Positions 1-12,774 of a stretch of DNA of 64,000 bases are shown piece by piece (positions within the stretch are counted from its first letter, which is position 1; each line of letters begins with the position of its first letter). Location of the stretch: positions 1,441,001-1,505,000 of the forward strand of contig OY718807.1 in NCBI GenBank assembly GCA_963070105.1. Reading direction: 5' to 3'. The notes below the pieces were generated by a model. The model searched no databases. It saw only the letters and a list, made by a program, of their open reading frames with translations, and was not told the origin of the DNA. A program made the translations under genes and the position numbers. The DNA comes from Litomosoides sigmodontis (taxonomy: Eukaryota > Nematoda > Chromadorea > Rhabditida > Onchocercidae).

Positions 1-58
1 AGGGAAGGTGTAAGCTACAACACATTTAAATTGTCGACAATCGAAAAAATTTTCAAAC

Positions 59-3000
59 CTTGATAAAGAATCTAAAACGTTAATATCTTTTTCTCTGAGA
101 AGTTGTACAGCAAGAGAAATGCAAATGGTTCTTCCACACGCAGCTGCAGCATGCAACGGTGTCATACCAAAACAATCTTTCCGCAACAATGCACGCTTTC
201 TAATTGCTGTTCGCAGAAGGATATCTACACACCGTTGATAACCTGGAGAAAGTTTAGATTTCCTAACCATCAAGCGGAACTTTCGTATTTTGAAAGCCTT
301 ACATTTTGTAATGCAGTTCATAAAATCATTCCAAAAGAGAGAACTCAAATTCTGTAGATCATAAAATTATGTTTTTCTAAAGTCAAGCATTAAGTTGTTA
401 TGAAATTTCATAAAAGCAATAGAAGTGGGGTTAACATGGAATTTTTTTGCGCAATAAAGGATTAACCACCAGGTTTACAACTGAACTATATACGACATAA
501 TGAACCAAGCTCCCTAATTAATGGTGCATACTCCACTTCAATCTGAAGTTAGGTGCTGACACGCATTAATCTACAAAACAACTTATTTTTAACGATTTAC
601 TCAACTATTGCATCACTAGACCCGTCTTGGAAAAGAATAGTTAATTGAATAGCAGAAACGATGTGACAGATATAGTAGAAGAAACTTTATATATTTGTAA
701 TACAGAAAATGCTTATTATTAGTATCATAATTCATGATGTCAGTGGACGACAAAAGTGGAAATACCCACCACCTGACATGGCATAATGAATAGGAATACG
801 TTCCAGTGAATCCATTTCGAGGCCTATGGTGTTACCAATTTTTGTTGTTTGTTCCTTATCAAGCATCATTGAACGTGCATGATAAAAAGCTAGTAGTTTT
901 TGTAAAAGTTGGGCATGATTATAGCGAGCTGCTATATGGTAAAGTGTAAGATGATAAGGACGGCGGGATGATGGAACAGTGACATCGGACATTGCGTCTA
1001 TTAACTGAAAATTTATTCGATTTAAACATTTTTTCAAAGGGTATTCCAGTCTTCAATTTCAAATGAACACAACTACTAATACAACACTTGTGTAGTATTC
1101 GATCAGTGAGTACTGAACTCAACATTAGAACAAATTTTTCGCTGGCTCTAAGATTAAGTAAACAGACTACTCATTACTTGAAACATTGAAACATGAAGGA
1201 ATTGTGCAGTCTAATGTATCTGTAGTAGGTATTAAGATTAAGGCTGCGCAGTTCAACTACGGTAAAAGTAATAGATTTAATCTATCGGCAAAAACTAATC
1301 ATCTAAAAATCAAAAACAATCAAAACCCCATCTAGACTCATAAGTGATGTTAAGTGAAACAAAAAAGGTACTTGTCGGGGATAAAACAACAGGCATTTGA
1401 AACTTACAAGTAAGACTGCCTCTAGGTTTCCAGCTTTAACCGCATAATGAACGGGAAGAAAACCCGATTTGTCCCTAACTTGCACAACTGCATCATGGGC
1501 ACGTAACAATATTTTGGCACTCTGAAAATCTATGCGCTAGATTTGCTAAACCAAACATGTTAGGAAAATTTTTTGCTTAGACTAGGATTTCCATATCCAT
1601 ACATCCTCTGCATACTTCCACAATACTTTATGGCATCGGCGAAACTACCTCTGCTGTTTATGCTTTCAAATCAAATTATTTGAAGGTACTACGGGAAAAA
1701 AACTAACAATTAATGCGAGATCTGAAGGTGACTGAACAGCATAATGTAGTGGAGTATATCCTAATTGATCTTGTTCATTCGCATGAGCACCTGCAGCCAG
1801 CAATCTCTGGATAGCATGAAAGAAACCACTTCTCGCAGCATAATGTAAAGCAGAACAACCTTTGCAATCTACTTTTGACGTCAAAATACTGGTTGAAAGC
1901 AAATAATCAATCACAAATTCGCTGAAAGACATAAGAGGCAGTTCAAAAATTTCCTCGGAAGAAAAAAACGAGGAGCAGTTCACCAAATCATTTAATGGAA
2001 CTATTTATCATCAAAAGCACACTTGCAGTACCATTAGCCCCAAATGGTCAGGTGGTGAAACACCAAAAGGGCATTCCTCCACCAACGTCCTGCTTGAGTG
2101 CTGAATATGAGCAGATGCAAAGAGTTTTCAATGTGTTGAACGAAGTGGTTGATTAAACCATTTCGTTCAGTTTGTTAAAAATGAAAGAGATTTTTAGAAG
2201 TACGCAGCAGAGTAGAAATAAAGTACAATAGATGATAAGAAAAAACCTCTTTCAGTTCGTTAAAATATCATAAAATTAACCTATTAGAGCTTGCCGATTG
2301 CGTAGCCATGTGCAAAGCTGTTCGTCCAAGGCAGTCTACTTCTTCAACACTAGCTCCACTAATGTGGAGTGTTCGCACAATGACTACGTGACCATGAAAT
2401 GCAGCAAGATGCAAAGCAGTCAGGCCAGATTTAGTTTTCCTGAAATTCAAAGGAAATAAAAACTAACTGGGATTTTTTGACTAGTAGCATGCGTTTTCGA
2501 GCTAATGAGAAGTTAAGCGTTCGTTAGAATGTTTGATGCTTGAATTGTTATGTAACTTTCGATTTTAATTTTTGCAAAATTGAATAAAAATCTATTTTAA
2601 TGTTATAAAGCCAAATGTAATAACAAGTGCGACGAATGATTGGAAAAAGTAATATACAAGCTGCAATCTGCTCCAGCACTGAGAAGATGCTTGACAATAA
2701 GGTCGTGGCCATGTCTAGATGCTATATGAAGTGGAGTAACACCCTGATTTGTCGTAGCATTCACTGGCGCACCTTTGGCTATCAATGATTTCAATCGTGC
2801 TATCCGACCGTATTGACATGCAAAATGTAAAGCCGTATTTCTATCGGCCGTTTGATAACCGATGTCATGTGTCACTTCAATCAGTAACTGAAATTACAAA
2901 CTTACTCAAGCTCATTGACAGGAACATGTAATGTTATCTATATTATAATATGTTGCACTGATTATTTACCATGATACTTCGCACTTAATTTCTTATATGT

Positions 3001-5986
3001 TTAATGAATTTTTCTTTCATAGTCTTGCAGAACTTTATTCCTCTTTGCTGGCCCAACAATTTGCAACATTTAGTCACTGTTCACCAAAAAATGAGGCACT
3101 GCAAAATTTCAAACGGGGCTTTGACATTTCAAAATGCATTATTCTTCACCAGATGTAACAATTCGAATGTATTGAAAACAACGATTACAATACAAACTGA
3201 ACTGTTGAACAAATCCAAATTCAGAAAAAACAATGTATCTAATTTACAATTTACAAAAGCTGTAAATTAGACATATTGTTTTTCTAAAAAACATAGACAG
3301 CAGCCGGTTCAACAACTTGGTTCGTATTATAATGATTGTAGTAAAACATCTAAATTCAAGAAAAGAATTCTTCTTTCTTAGAATGGAATAATTTATTAAT
3401 TAAAAACTTACATCACAACATACGGTACCCTCAGTAAAACCCGAAGCAATATGAAGAGGTATAAATCCACTGGAATAACTTGCAATAAATGGGTTAGCTC
3501 CATTACTAATCAACCTAAAAATATTCCATATAGTGAATGAATTTAAAATTGCACAAAATTTCAGTGCATTAAATGGTCTAAAAAAATAATTCTAGTTTTA
3601 GAATGACGTCACTACAAAATGTACACTAAAAAAGTTAGAAATAGCTATTTATTTACCTTTACAAATCATTATTTATTTATTTATAATGACACTAGTCTTT
3701 TCCTAAATTTAGGGAGAAAAGTAAGATAGGATCAAGAAGTATTTCACGTGAATTTACGCAAATTAATATTATCAAATCAAAAAGCGAAGCAAAAAAAGAA
3801 TTTGCCAGGTAAACTGAAACATTTCAAATCCTGGACAAGTAATAGGTAAGTTAAATGTTGAGCTCACTAAAGCTTATTCAAACAATACTAACCGAACAAT
3901 TAAATCATTCCGATTCAGTAATCTGTATGTCCGACTATCGACGAAACAAATAAAGTGAGACAAATAAACAAATAAAGTTAATATCAACAGAAAAGCAAGC
4001 TTACATTTCAGCAACTCGACTACGCCCGTTCAATACAGCGTAATGTAGGGGGGTGTAACCAGCTGAACATTGGCTGTTAACAAGTATTGATGTATTTTCC
4101 AAAATAAATTTCACAGAATGTATGTCGCCTGACATCGCTGCATAATGTAATACAGTCCTTGTCTGCTGATCTCTCAACCTCATATCAACTCCACCGTTGA
4201 AAAGTAATTTTAGAACATCACTATGACCATTCTTAGCAGCCCAATGAGCTGCAGTCATCCCTCGTTTATTTCTAAAAAAAATCATCTCGTGTAACATTCA
4301 GTTACATCATTTTATTCTTTCTTTCAACAGTTTTCGACCGTTCAAGTAGTTTAAGGGAATAGGAAACTAAGAAAGTCGTAGAATTTATATTTCCATTGCA
4401 TACATGTTACCCGCCTAGTCATATACATTACAGATGTGACTACATATTTCTTCTCTGTTTAGTGTTCTTTTAGGCCACTTAAATTACTAGCATCCGTATA
4501 TTAATTCTGGATGAAGAATACTAAAGTAGAATAAAAATTCTACAAGAAAGTGCTCACTTAGCATTAGGACTAGCATTTTTCTTCAGTAAAAATTCGACAA
4601 AGGCTGAATTTCCATGGAATGCTGCATAATGAAGTGGTGGACAACCACCCCAATCCGGCCGATCTGAAATGCTCTCGCAGTACACATGAAGGAGGAATGT
4701 TAAACCAAATTTCTGGAAACCAGATTAAAATCATCAGCATTTTTCGAGAGGAGAACTAAGATATGACAATTTCCAATGTGTTAATTCGAAATAATACTTT
4801 AAGCAGTTTTCCAGTTTTTGAGGCAGCAGTTATCACAAAAATGGTCAGACGCAGATAGCATTTCTCACCTACTTATAAGGACTAAAGTTTGTCGTTACAA
4901 GTTCAAGTTAGTTAAAAATAAACGTCAATTTTCACTAATTAAATTTACTTATCTCAGTTATGTAATGGAAATGATGGCGTTTAAACGCCACAATTCCGAT
5001 CTACAACGTACCTATAATCGAATCACAGTGATCAAGGATCACTTCGGCGCAACTCAGTGCATTAACTTGCGCGCATATATGTAAAGACGTTATGAATTGT
5101 TTCGTAGCATTGTTTGGATTTGCACCTCGATTGATCAATATTTTAACTGTATTTGGATGACTGTGAAGACAAGCCCTAAAAATTCATAGCAGCACGTAGT
5201 GGAACTTCAGGAGTATGTGAGGATAAAATTCAGATTTAAAATTTTGAAAGATTACTTTTTCTAAGAATGATTTAGATAAAGTATTGCACGGACCAAGAGA
5301 AACGGTACCAAACTTGACCAACTTTTCACATGCCACACTGATTAAACACGATTTCAAAACTTCCTTTATTATTCAGAATATTTATCATAAAAGTTCCGTG
5401 ATAGGTGGTACGAAAACTCTCGAAAAAAGTAAACCTATGAAGCGGTGTAAACCACTCTCGATCACGCGCATCGACCCTAGCACGCGCATCAATAAGCGCA
5501 TTGACGATTGGATGATATCCATAAAAGCTTGCTAAATGTAAAGGCGAAGTTCCATTTTCATCTACTTCATTAACATCGATACCCCTTTCTATACACCCTT
5601 GTAGCAATCTCAGATCATTCAACAGCACAGCTTTCAGCAATTCAGCCTAAAACGCAGAAATGAGACTATCAGTTCCGCATCACTTCAACACAGTAGTGAC
5701 TTTTGCTTTCATCAACAACATTTAAAAAATATCTTTATTTACTTTTAAATCTCTTCAGTAATCTGTTCGATTTGAAAGCAGGGTTTTAGCCGTTCAAAGA
5801 TATTTGTTTTACTGATAAAAAAAAGAACTGTAACGAAGTTTTATCACAAATTGACTAAAGTTGTTTACTAAAGTTCCAGCACACATCCTAATCAATCAAA
5901 ATCTTAGTACGAGGCAAAAACTGAAAATGAGGGCATAAAAAATAAATATATGTGGTTATAAGAAAGCAGAGTGAACATACATTCAT
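59..5986 (-). CDS. Ankyrin-repeat protein, PP6 regulatory subunit (ANKRD28/44/52)-like, 3' end off window
   Basis: Twelve phase-consistent minus-strand exons: 5986-5981, 5646-5435, 5175-5012, 4663-4558, 4271-4005, 3514-3412, 2887-2658, 2439-2281, 1921-1708, 1521-1408, 1004-770, 242-59. They give at least 664 residues, and the last exon ends in a split codon at a GT donor, so the gene continues left of the window. About 17 ankyrin units are visible through TPLHxA-type motifs: SPLHLA, TPLHRA, PPLHYA, AAHWAAKNGH, VLHYAA, TPLHYA, TALHFA, TPLHIA, TALHLA and others. The start is an ATG in exon 1, which encodes only Met-Asn before the donor; an in-frame TAA lies upstream. The repeat order near the N-terminus (a TPLHR unit, later an HWAAKNGH unit) looks collinear with ANKRD28-type PP6 ankyrin subunits. 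In that family the repeats are scaffolds that bring substrates to the PP6/SAPS phosphatase. Ankyrin fold is near certain; PP6 assignment is inference. Confidence 0.8.
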
Positions 5987-6054
5987 TTTCGCTGAATTTA
6001 ATTACCATATTATGCACGTGGTGCCTATAACTTTCTGCAAAAATTCTCGGACAA

Positions 6055-6067
6055 TTGTCGCCTAAAA
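6055..6067 (-). promoter_or_regulatory. Candidate 3' splice/trans-splice acceptor for the ankyrin mRNA
   Basis: Reading the minus strand, a TTTTAG acceptor at 6067-6062 lies about 75 bases upstream of the ankyrin ATG at 5986. It could receive a spliced leader or close a 5' UTR intron; the sequence alone cannot tell which. Confidence 0.35.
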
Positions 6068-7872
6068 TAGGAAAGCAAACATTACTAAAACTCGTCAAAA
6101 AGAAGGAAAAAAAGACGATTGTTATTTGATACCAAACATAGCCAGAATTGAAGAGAAATAATAAACACAAATCAATCACTGATAGAAAATTAAAACTAAG
6201 AAAATACAAGTTTGATTACTGTATTGCTAAACTACTTATGATCAAATCATAACCTGCATCCCAAAATCAAATCGAGTCCAAACTCATCTATCTTACTACG
6301 ATGGATTTATAAATGACGATAAGAGAAAACGAACTCCATGAGAATTAAAAATTTAGAAAGAGTAAAATTATGCCATGACATATTCTAAAAGGTCAAAATC
6401 GCCTAGCATAGATCGAAAAATTCGTACAAAAATACATTCGAGTGCTTCATCCACAAAACATCTAATGAAATTAAAAGTTAAAGTGCATGGAACTAGATTT
6501 AGTTTTGAAATGCTTAATGAAATGAGGCTGTTTGAAAATGTTAGAGGAAATAAAACACAGCATAAAACACTGCACAAAATACAGAATAAAGCGAAATAAA
6601 ACACAGAATTTGAAGGAGCAGAAAATGAATAAAACTAAAATTTAAAAGTAAAAGCGCATGCAATAAATGAAGATGCATCAAAATGAAACATATTCAATGG
6701 GACGCTAGTTTGAAATACTGAAGTTTGCAACTAAGTTAAGGATGATCAGCTGCTGAGAAAAGATGAGAAAGAAACTGGTAAATTTTGACATTATTAATCA
6801 TTCTAAACTCTCCAACATTTTTGACACCACAAAAAAATCGGTAAGGAAAAGAAGAACTCTACTGTGAATCTTTCTTTTAAGCAATATGACAGCTGTTTAC
6901 AGTAAAAAGTACCGCGTCACAGTTGCATTTATATTATAGCAATGAATTCTATTAAGTTAATTTCAACTAAATCAAGCATTTCCAATTATTACTGAAATAC
7001 ATATTGAAATTATATTTAAGGAATTCTGATCGGATCTCACAGTCTGAAACAGTCAATCTGGAATTACAGCTCACTCAATGAAACAAACTAAACAACTTCC
7101 TAATAATAGCGTAATACTTTTTTTTACTGCAACTACCGATGATAAGTAAGAGTCGTTACAATATTAAGGGTAATAACGAAAAGGAAAATATTGTTTTGCA
7201 ATGATATAAGTGCATCAAGATTAAAAAAATAGAAACTAAAGATAACACGGTGGAATTATAAATTCGGAAGTGCTAAGATCAGTGAGAACAATTTCCCTTA
7301 CAGTAATAATAAGCAGCAATAAGCAAGAATTGGCAACAGTTTCTGCTGATAAAGTGCAATAACAATAGTAATGTGATTGATTATTCTCATAGTTTAATTT
7401 ACAGTTCGAAATTAAGATTCTGTAATATGCTGCTTCAAATTCAATTTCAATACGGATTTAAAAATCTTAATCACCAAATAAACTTGTTAGCTTCCGAATT
7501 TTCAAGAATTGAAGCACTCGAACTCTTTCCTGAATCATATAAATGACAATTTTTGAAAGCTCGTTGTTACTTAACATCTTTCTTCCTCTTCTTCCCTCAT
7601 TCGATCAGAAAGTAACTCTTTCATCTTCTGTGCTATCCTATACGAAAAGGTCTAAATTCTGAATTGCTAGTCTTCTTAAAATCCTCCATTTCTTTTCCTC
7701 ATAGAATGACAGATAGAATAATATACAGCAGTTAATAGAGCGCAATACATACGGTAACTGATAATTTGTCGCAATTACAAATTATACGGCAATGGTAGTT
7801 GATGATGCAGCCTGATAACATCACTGATGACGTACTACTCACATTATCACTAATAAAATCAATTCGCAAAAG

Positions 7873-7945
7873 ATATCAATAATTAAGTAACAAAGTATCA
7901 ATAATTAAGTAACAAAGTATTAAATATCAATAATTAAGTAACACA
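7873..7945. repeat. Three-copy short direct repeat
   Basis: The core TATCAATAATTAAGTAACA occurs three times, starting near 7874, 7896 and 7925. Spacing is 22 then 29 bases. Confidence 0.85.
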
Positions 7946-10573
7946 ACCAACAACGATCGTCCAACATCATCATATTGACAAGGTAACTAACTAATCAGCC
8001 AGTGAATGGAAACTATCGCTTCTCATCCCAGCCGAGAGCAACTTTGCTGAAACAGCACAAATTGCCACAGAAACGTTCACTTTGCTATCCCCGAAGTGCT
8101 CTCAATCTTTGCCATCATTATGATCGGTGATTGCTTTCTTCCTTCAATCACCCCTCTACTTCAACGCACTGTAATATTTCACAAATCTCACTAATCTTTG
8201 TTATCTCTTTTACTGCTAACACTCTACAATATCCTCATAACACTGCTACCATTCTATACACATATGCCTGCTAGTCTCTTCATCCTTAATTACTTTGCTA
8301 TTTTCTCAACACTCTACAATCACAAAAGATTCCTTTCAAGAACAAACCTGCCCCTTCCCTTAATTTTTTGCAATCACACTCGATCTACCGTTCCGCATCC
8401 TTACAATACTGCTTATGCAACGATGAACATGTTAGAACTATAACAGAAAAGCCGCTAAATGAAAATTATAATCTCTAAAACATTCTCATTTCTAGTAAAT
8501 TACTTTGGAGACTGCAGTGTGTGTTTGCTGCGCTTAATTCTTACAATATTTTGCTATAAAGAAACTACTACAGCTTTTGGTGTCACAATCGAATTTCTTC
8601 TCTTTACAAAATTCAAAATCTAAATTTCTGAATAGAATTGGAAAGAGACGATCGAATGTTTAGAATGCAATTATTTTTATTTTTACAGTTATCCAAAGTT
8701 CCACTTATTCTTCCTTTCAGTGCAAAAAGAATATATTTTTCATAACTAATCAATGTCTTAGGATTAGTCAATTTCGATTGTGGCTTGAGTGCTCTATCAA
8801 AGTACTGCTAATATCGTCTTTCCGACAGTTCAAATTAATCTATTAAGACAGATTAAGTGAAAGTAAGGTCAAATTCCATTTTATCCAATAGGCAATAAAG
8901 TCGCACTAATATAAAGTTTCCACAAATACATTTCTTTCCTAGCAATTCATCATAACCGTTGCTGGAAACTATCAAGGAGAAGGAAGTAGATGATATCAAT
9001 GAACGAAAAACAATTCAATAATGGAATTAATTAAATGAGGTATATGTGATAGATGAACGTGGAGAGACTTTAATTTTTTCACAATTCCCATCCTCGAATT
9101 AATCTTAAGATAAACGGATTAACTTTGTCATATCTAAAGTAATCGCTCGATTAGCTCCAAGTAATCTTAGATAAGATGACTAAAATTGTGTAGCATTAGT
9201 ATTTCCGAGGAGAAAATATTAACGAAATGAGAAGAGAGAAAAAATTGCTATTAATGTGAATTATTTAATTTCGATATTTTTGTAACAATTGCTTCTAATG
9301 CTTTTCCATCAACTTATTTCTGCACCCCTAATTTTGCCTTTTACATCAGTCCCAATCGATAATGCCAAATTAAATTAATCGGAAATTTGTTTTACCCAAA
9401 AGACAAACAAAAACACACCAATCCTCTTAAATTGTACGAATAAAAACCGATAACAATTGTGATCATATCATCGGTGCTTATCAGAGTATCAGTATCGTTT
9501 GAGTGTTGAAAAATAACCTTTGATAAAAAAATTGAATGTGATTGTGCTGATAGTCAATTAATAAAAGAGTACTTCAATTTATTTCTCAGAACACTCATCA
9601 TCAAAACGCATTCAACAGTTTTGCATCAATCGAAATTATTTTACGATGTAATTTGGACGATATAGTTCATAACGCCAGATATGATGAATATTTTTAAAAA
9701 AATTTATAATCATGAGAGTTTAAAGAATTACAGCTGGTTATAATATCATATAAATGTAATATAACGGAAATAATTTTTGACTATCATTGCTTGAATATAT
9801 CTGTTAGAATGCTGAAGTTATAATTTTTTAATAAAAAAAAAGATGAAATTCGACAAATGATAATTAGGTATGTGATAATTGATGACAGCCAAGGAAATGA
9901 TCATCCTCAGAAAGTTGTAGGAATTGAAAAGAGAATTGTGAGGATGAACAATATTGTAATCGATCTTCCGATTATCATCAAGTATTTCTATAAAAAATGA
10001 TAAATTTCACTTGAAAATTGAATTTATATGTGGAAGAGATTTTTATTTGTTGCTAATACAATTTAAAATGGAACTTAATTCTAAACATAATAAATCCAAC
10101 ACTGCTATGCTTCAACGTGGGGCGATCGACTGCTTTCCCATCACACTTTCTCAAAATTTGAAATGGAAAATTGAAGATAGGGAGTGAGGAGAGGAAGTGG
10201 AATATGCGAAAGCTTGCAGCAAATGAGATAAATAGCTTTTGCAGTGCAATTTGCTCCAACAATGATGATTTTTCCCAAATTTCTGTTTTCCAAAAAGAAA
10301 ATTTCCCGAATTTTTAAGCTTTGCGAAAATCCTCAATGTTCCACTCGTCAAGCATCCTACGATGTCAAATCTTTCCCATTGCACATTCTTGTCACTTGTT
10401 GGACTCAAATTTGCATAAAATTAATTGATGCGCAAAATTTGCAAATATTGTCACAATTAATGCAAGTTTGGCCTAACATTCATTGTTGTTGATCGATGAC
10501 AAGGATAGCGCGACTGAAAAAAAGGTGAAATATTAAAAAGTTACAAGTCGATAAGTTTAATTTTGTATATATT

Positions 10574-10700
10574 TCTCTCTCTCTCTCTCTCTCTCTGTTT
10601 TCTCATTTGTTTTCCTCACTTTCGCACTTACCAATCAAGGTTATTCATTGCTTAAAATTGAAGGGAGAGAGAGAGAAAGAGAAGGAAAAGAGAGAGAGAA
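10574..10700. repeat. (CT)n tract followed by complementary (GA)n tracts
   Basis: A CT dinucleotide run at 10574-10596 is followed about 65 bases later by GA-rich runs at 10664-10700. They are complementary, so they could pair as a hairpin in single strands; they may also be two independent microsatellites. Confidence 0.85.
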
Positions 10701-11403
10701 ATTTTCATGAAATTATTTTTTTATACCAGTCATCCTCTCATTCATTTTTTTTATAAAAATATTTGATGGAATTACGTAAAATTACTTTTTTTCCACAAAG
10801 TATTGATTCCTTGCATTCTTTAGTGAGCGATTTTTGGGAAATGAAAGTACGGCGCGTTATTTCTAAATTGAAAAATTCGAAAATTTGACACTTATCTCAC
10901 AATTTTAGTTATCAACTAGGAAGAATTATTCAAGTGGATTAGGACAAATTGAACCAATATTTTTAATTATAATTTAATTATAAAAACACTCAAACTTAGA
11001 GATTGCTGTGTAGCTCTTAAACTTTGCTATGAACTTCCGATAATTTTGGGGAATTCACTACGACCATGAGAAGGGAAGTTTTTTCCTTCCTGAAACATAT
11101 CCTATCCCGCAGGAGTAACTTTAACCAAAGTTAATAATCATGAATTTGCTCCATTTCTATAAATTGATGCTTGGAGAGGTGAGAGGGAAGGTTTAGCGAG
11201 GACCGTCATCGTTAGGAGAATGCGAGAGCTTAGGAGCTTTGATTTAAGAATGCAACATATTTTGGAAATTTCACTAAAAGCTGCTATTACGCTGCAATAG
11301 TTGACGAAAAATTTGGAGTACTTGTCGGACATCGGTTATCATATTGCTTGATGTACAAAAAAGTTGTGGTGGACATTTGCTTTTCCTCTGTGATTTTTTT
11401 TGC

Positions 11404-11560
11404 GATGACGGAGTTTTCCGCGTTGCACTTACTCTTCGAAATTTTTTTAAATTATGTCGAGGTTTTTTCTACGAGACAAATTCTTCGAGATTTTTTATGA
11501 TGTCGGGGTTTTGCCGCGGGACACTTATTCTTTGCGATTTATGATGTCGAAGTTTGCTCT
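11404..11560. repeat. Degenerate tandem repeat of about 46 bases
   Basis: Units begin GATGACGGAG (11404), TATGTCGAGG (about 11453), GATGTCGGGG (11499) and GATGTCGAAG (11543). Each is followed by a T run, a short GC-rich core and a TTCTTCGAGATTT-like segment. Roughly three and a half diverged copies, locally richer in GC than the surroundings. Confidence 0.6.
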
Positions 11561-12752
11561 ATTAAGTCTTTCATTAGTGAGTATGACAGTTTACTTATGC
11601 TTATAGGTCCTTTTTAAATTTCGATGATTTGGAAATTTCATTAAAAACGATTGTTTGCATGAGTTAATCATCAAAAATGTTAACGTTATTAACGTGCATT
11701 GTGCACACTATGCAGATTTTGTGATTTAACTTGTGGTTTGTGTAAAATTAGAGGATTTTTCTGATTTATATGTTAAAAAACGTAAGTTTTATACTCAAGG
11801 AATAATGATTACGACGCGCAAGAGATTTAACTTTTATCATCTTCTTTGAAAGAAAAGATTTTTGGTAGTTTTCTATGTAACCATTGCGTGGAATATACAT
11901 GTGTATTTTGCCATGGTTCAGGTCAAACCAAGCACCGTGCTCACATATTACTTCATGCATTTTCCAGGAAGTGAATTGTAATTTTTTAGTTCTTTGAAAT
12001 GGTAGGTTAGTATGAAAGTATACTATCTGTGTTAGTACGACTTGCATCAGCTTATGATTGAATTATGTAAGATTTCGCAGCGATCATTGTATTATTTTTG
12101 ACAAATGCAATAACTTGATATTTTCATCCCGTGGAAACTACCTCTGTCACACAGCTCAACTTTGCCCTATGCCCGTTAGACTTTCTCTATGGCATGAACT
12201 TACGTAATTTTTATACTATTTAAGGTGATACATGATGCCTCATCATACACCATTACTATTGGAATAATTATCTTTTCATCCAATCGATCCTCTAACATCT
12301 TCCTTCACTCAATGATTGGGGATGTCTTGATCCAGTCAACTGTATTTTACTTAGTTTCACATGCGTATGTGTTAGATATTTTTGTTCATTCTGCATATTC
12401 AGACTTACTCTACACCGATATCTTCGCTCCATTTTTTTTTGAGTTAAAATGAAGACTGAAACTTGTAGTAACATGTTAAACTGTGACATCCACAAAAAGA
12501 TGGACCGTGCACAGAGTAAGCTATATTTTCAAAAAAAGTTGTCTTAATGCTGATTGGAGGTTGACTCGCGTAGCTCTTTACGCGGATTCATGTGATCATA
12601 TTCTAATGCTTTTTATATGCAGTAATATTTCTAATTCATGAATGAATCTTGCGTGGTGTTTTGAGAAAGGAGCATCAATGATATATCACAGGATATTGGA
12701 TGTTCCTAATTGATTTTATTTACTACAAGGTATTAATATCAATTAAATGGAT

Positions 12753-12764
12753 AAGCATTTTCAG
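12753..12764 (+). promoter_or_regulatory. Candidate spliced-leader acceptor for cul-3
   Basis: A strong AAGCATTTTCAG acceptor ends at 12764, only 10 bases before the cul-3 ATG at 12775. That spacing is typical of nematode trans-splice sites and supports this ATG as the start. Confidence 0.55.
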
Positions 12765-12774
12765 TGTTTCAAGG

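Larger units (their letters stand above)
5987..12752. other. Intergenic region between divergent ankyrin and cul-3 genes
   Basis: About 6.7 kb of AT-rich sequence separates the two divergently transcribed genes. I found no open frame with convincing codon use, family similarity and splice sites; open stretches here are short and mostly low complexity. It holds a small tandem repeat near 7.87 kb, CT/GA tracts at 10.57-10.70 kb and a degenerate repeat at 11.40-11.56 kb. It presumably contains both promoters, but no core element is recognisable. Confidence 0.6.

Noticed and set aside
2030..2160. Exon-like minus-strand segment in the ankyrin gene (reads ...TLVEECPFGVSPPDHLGL)
   Set aside because: The flanking exons 2439-2281 and 1921-1708 join directly in phase, and inserting this segment breaks the frame.
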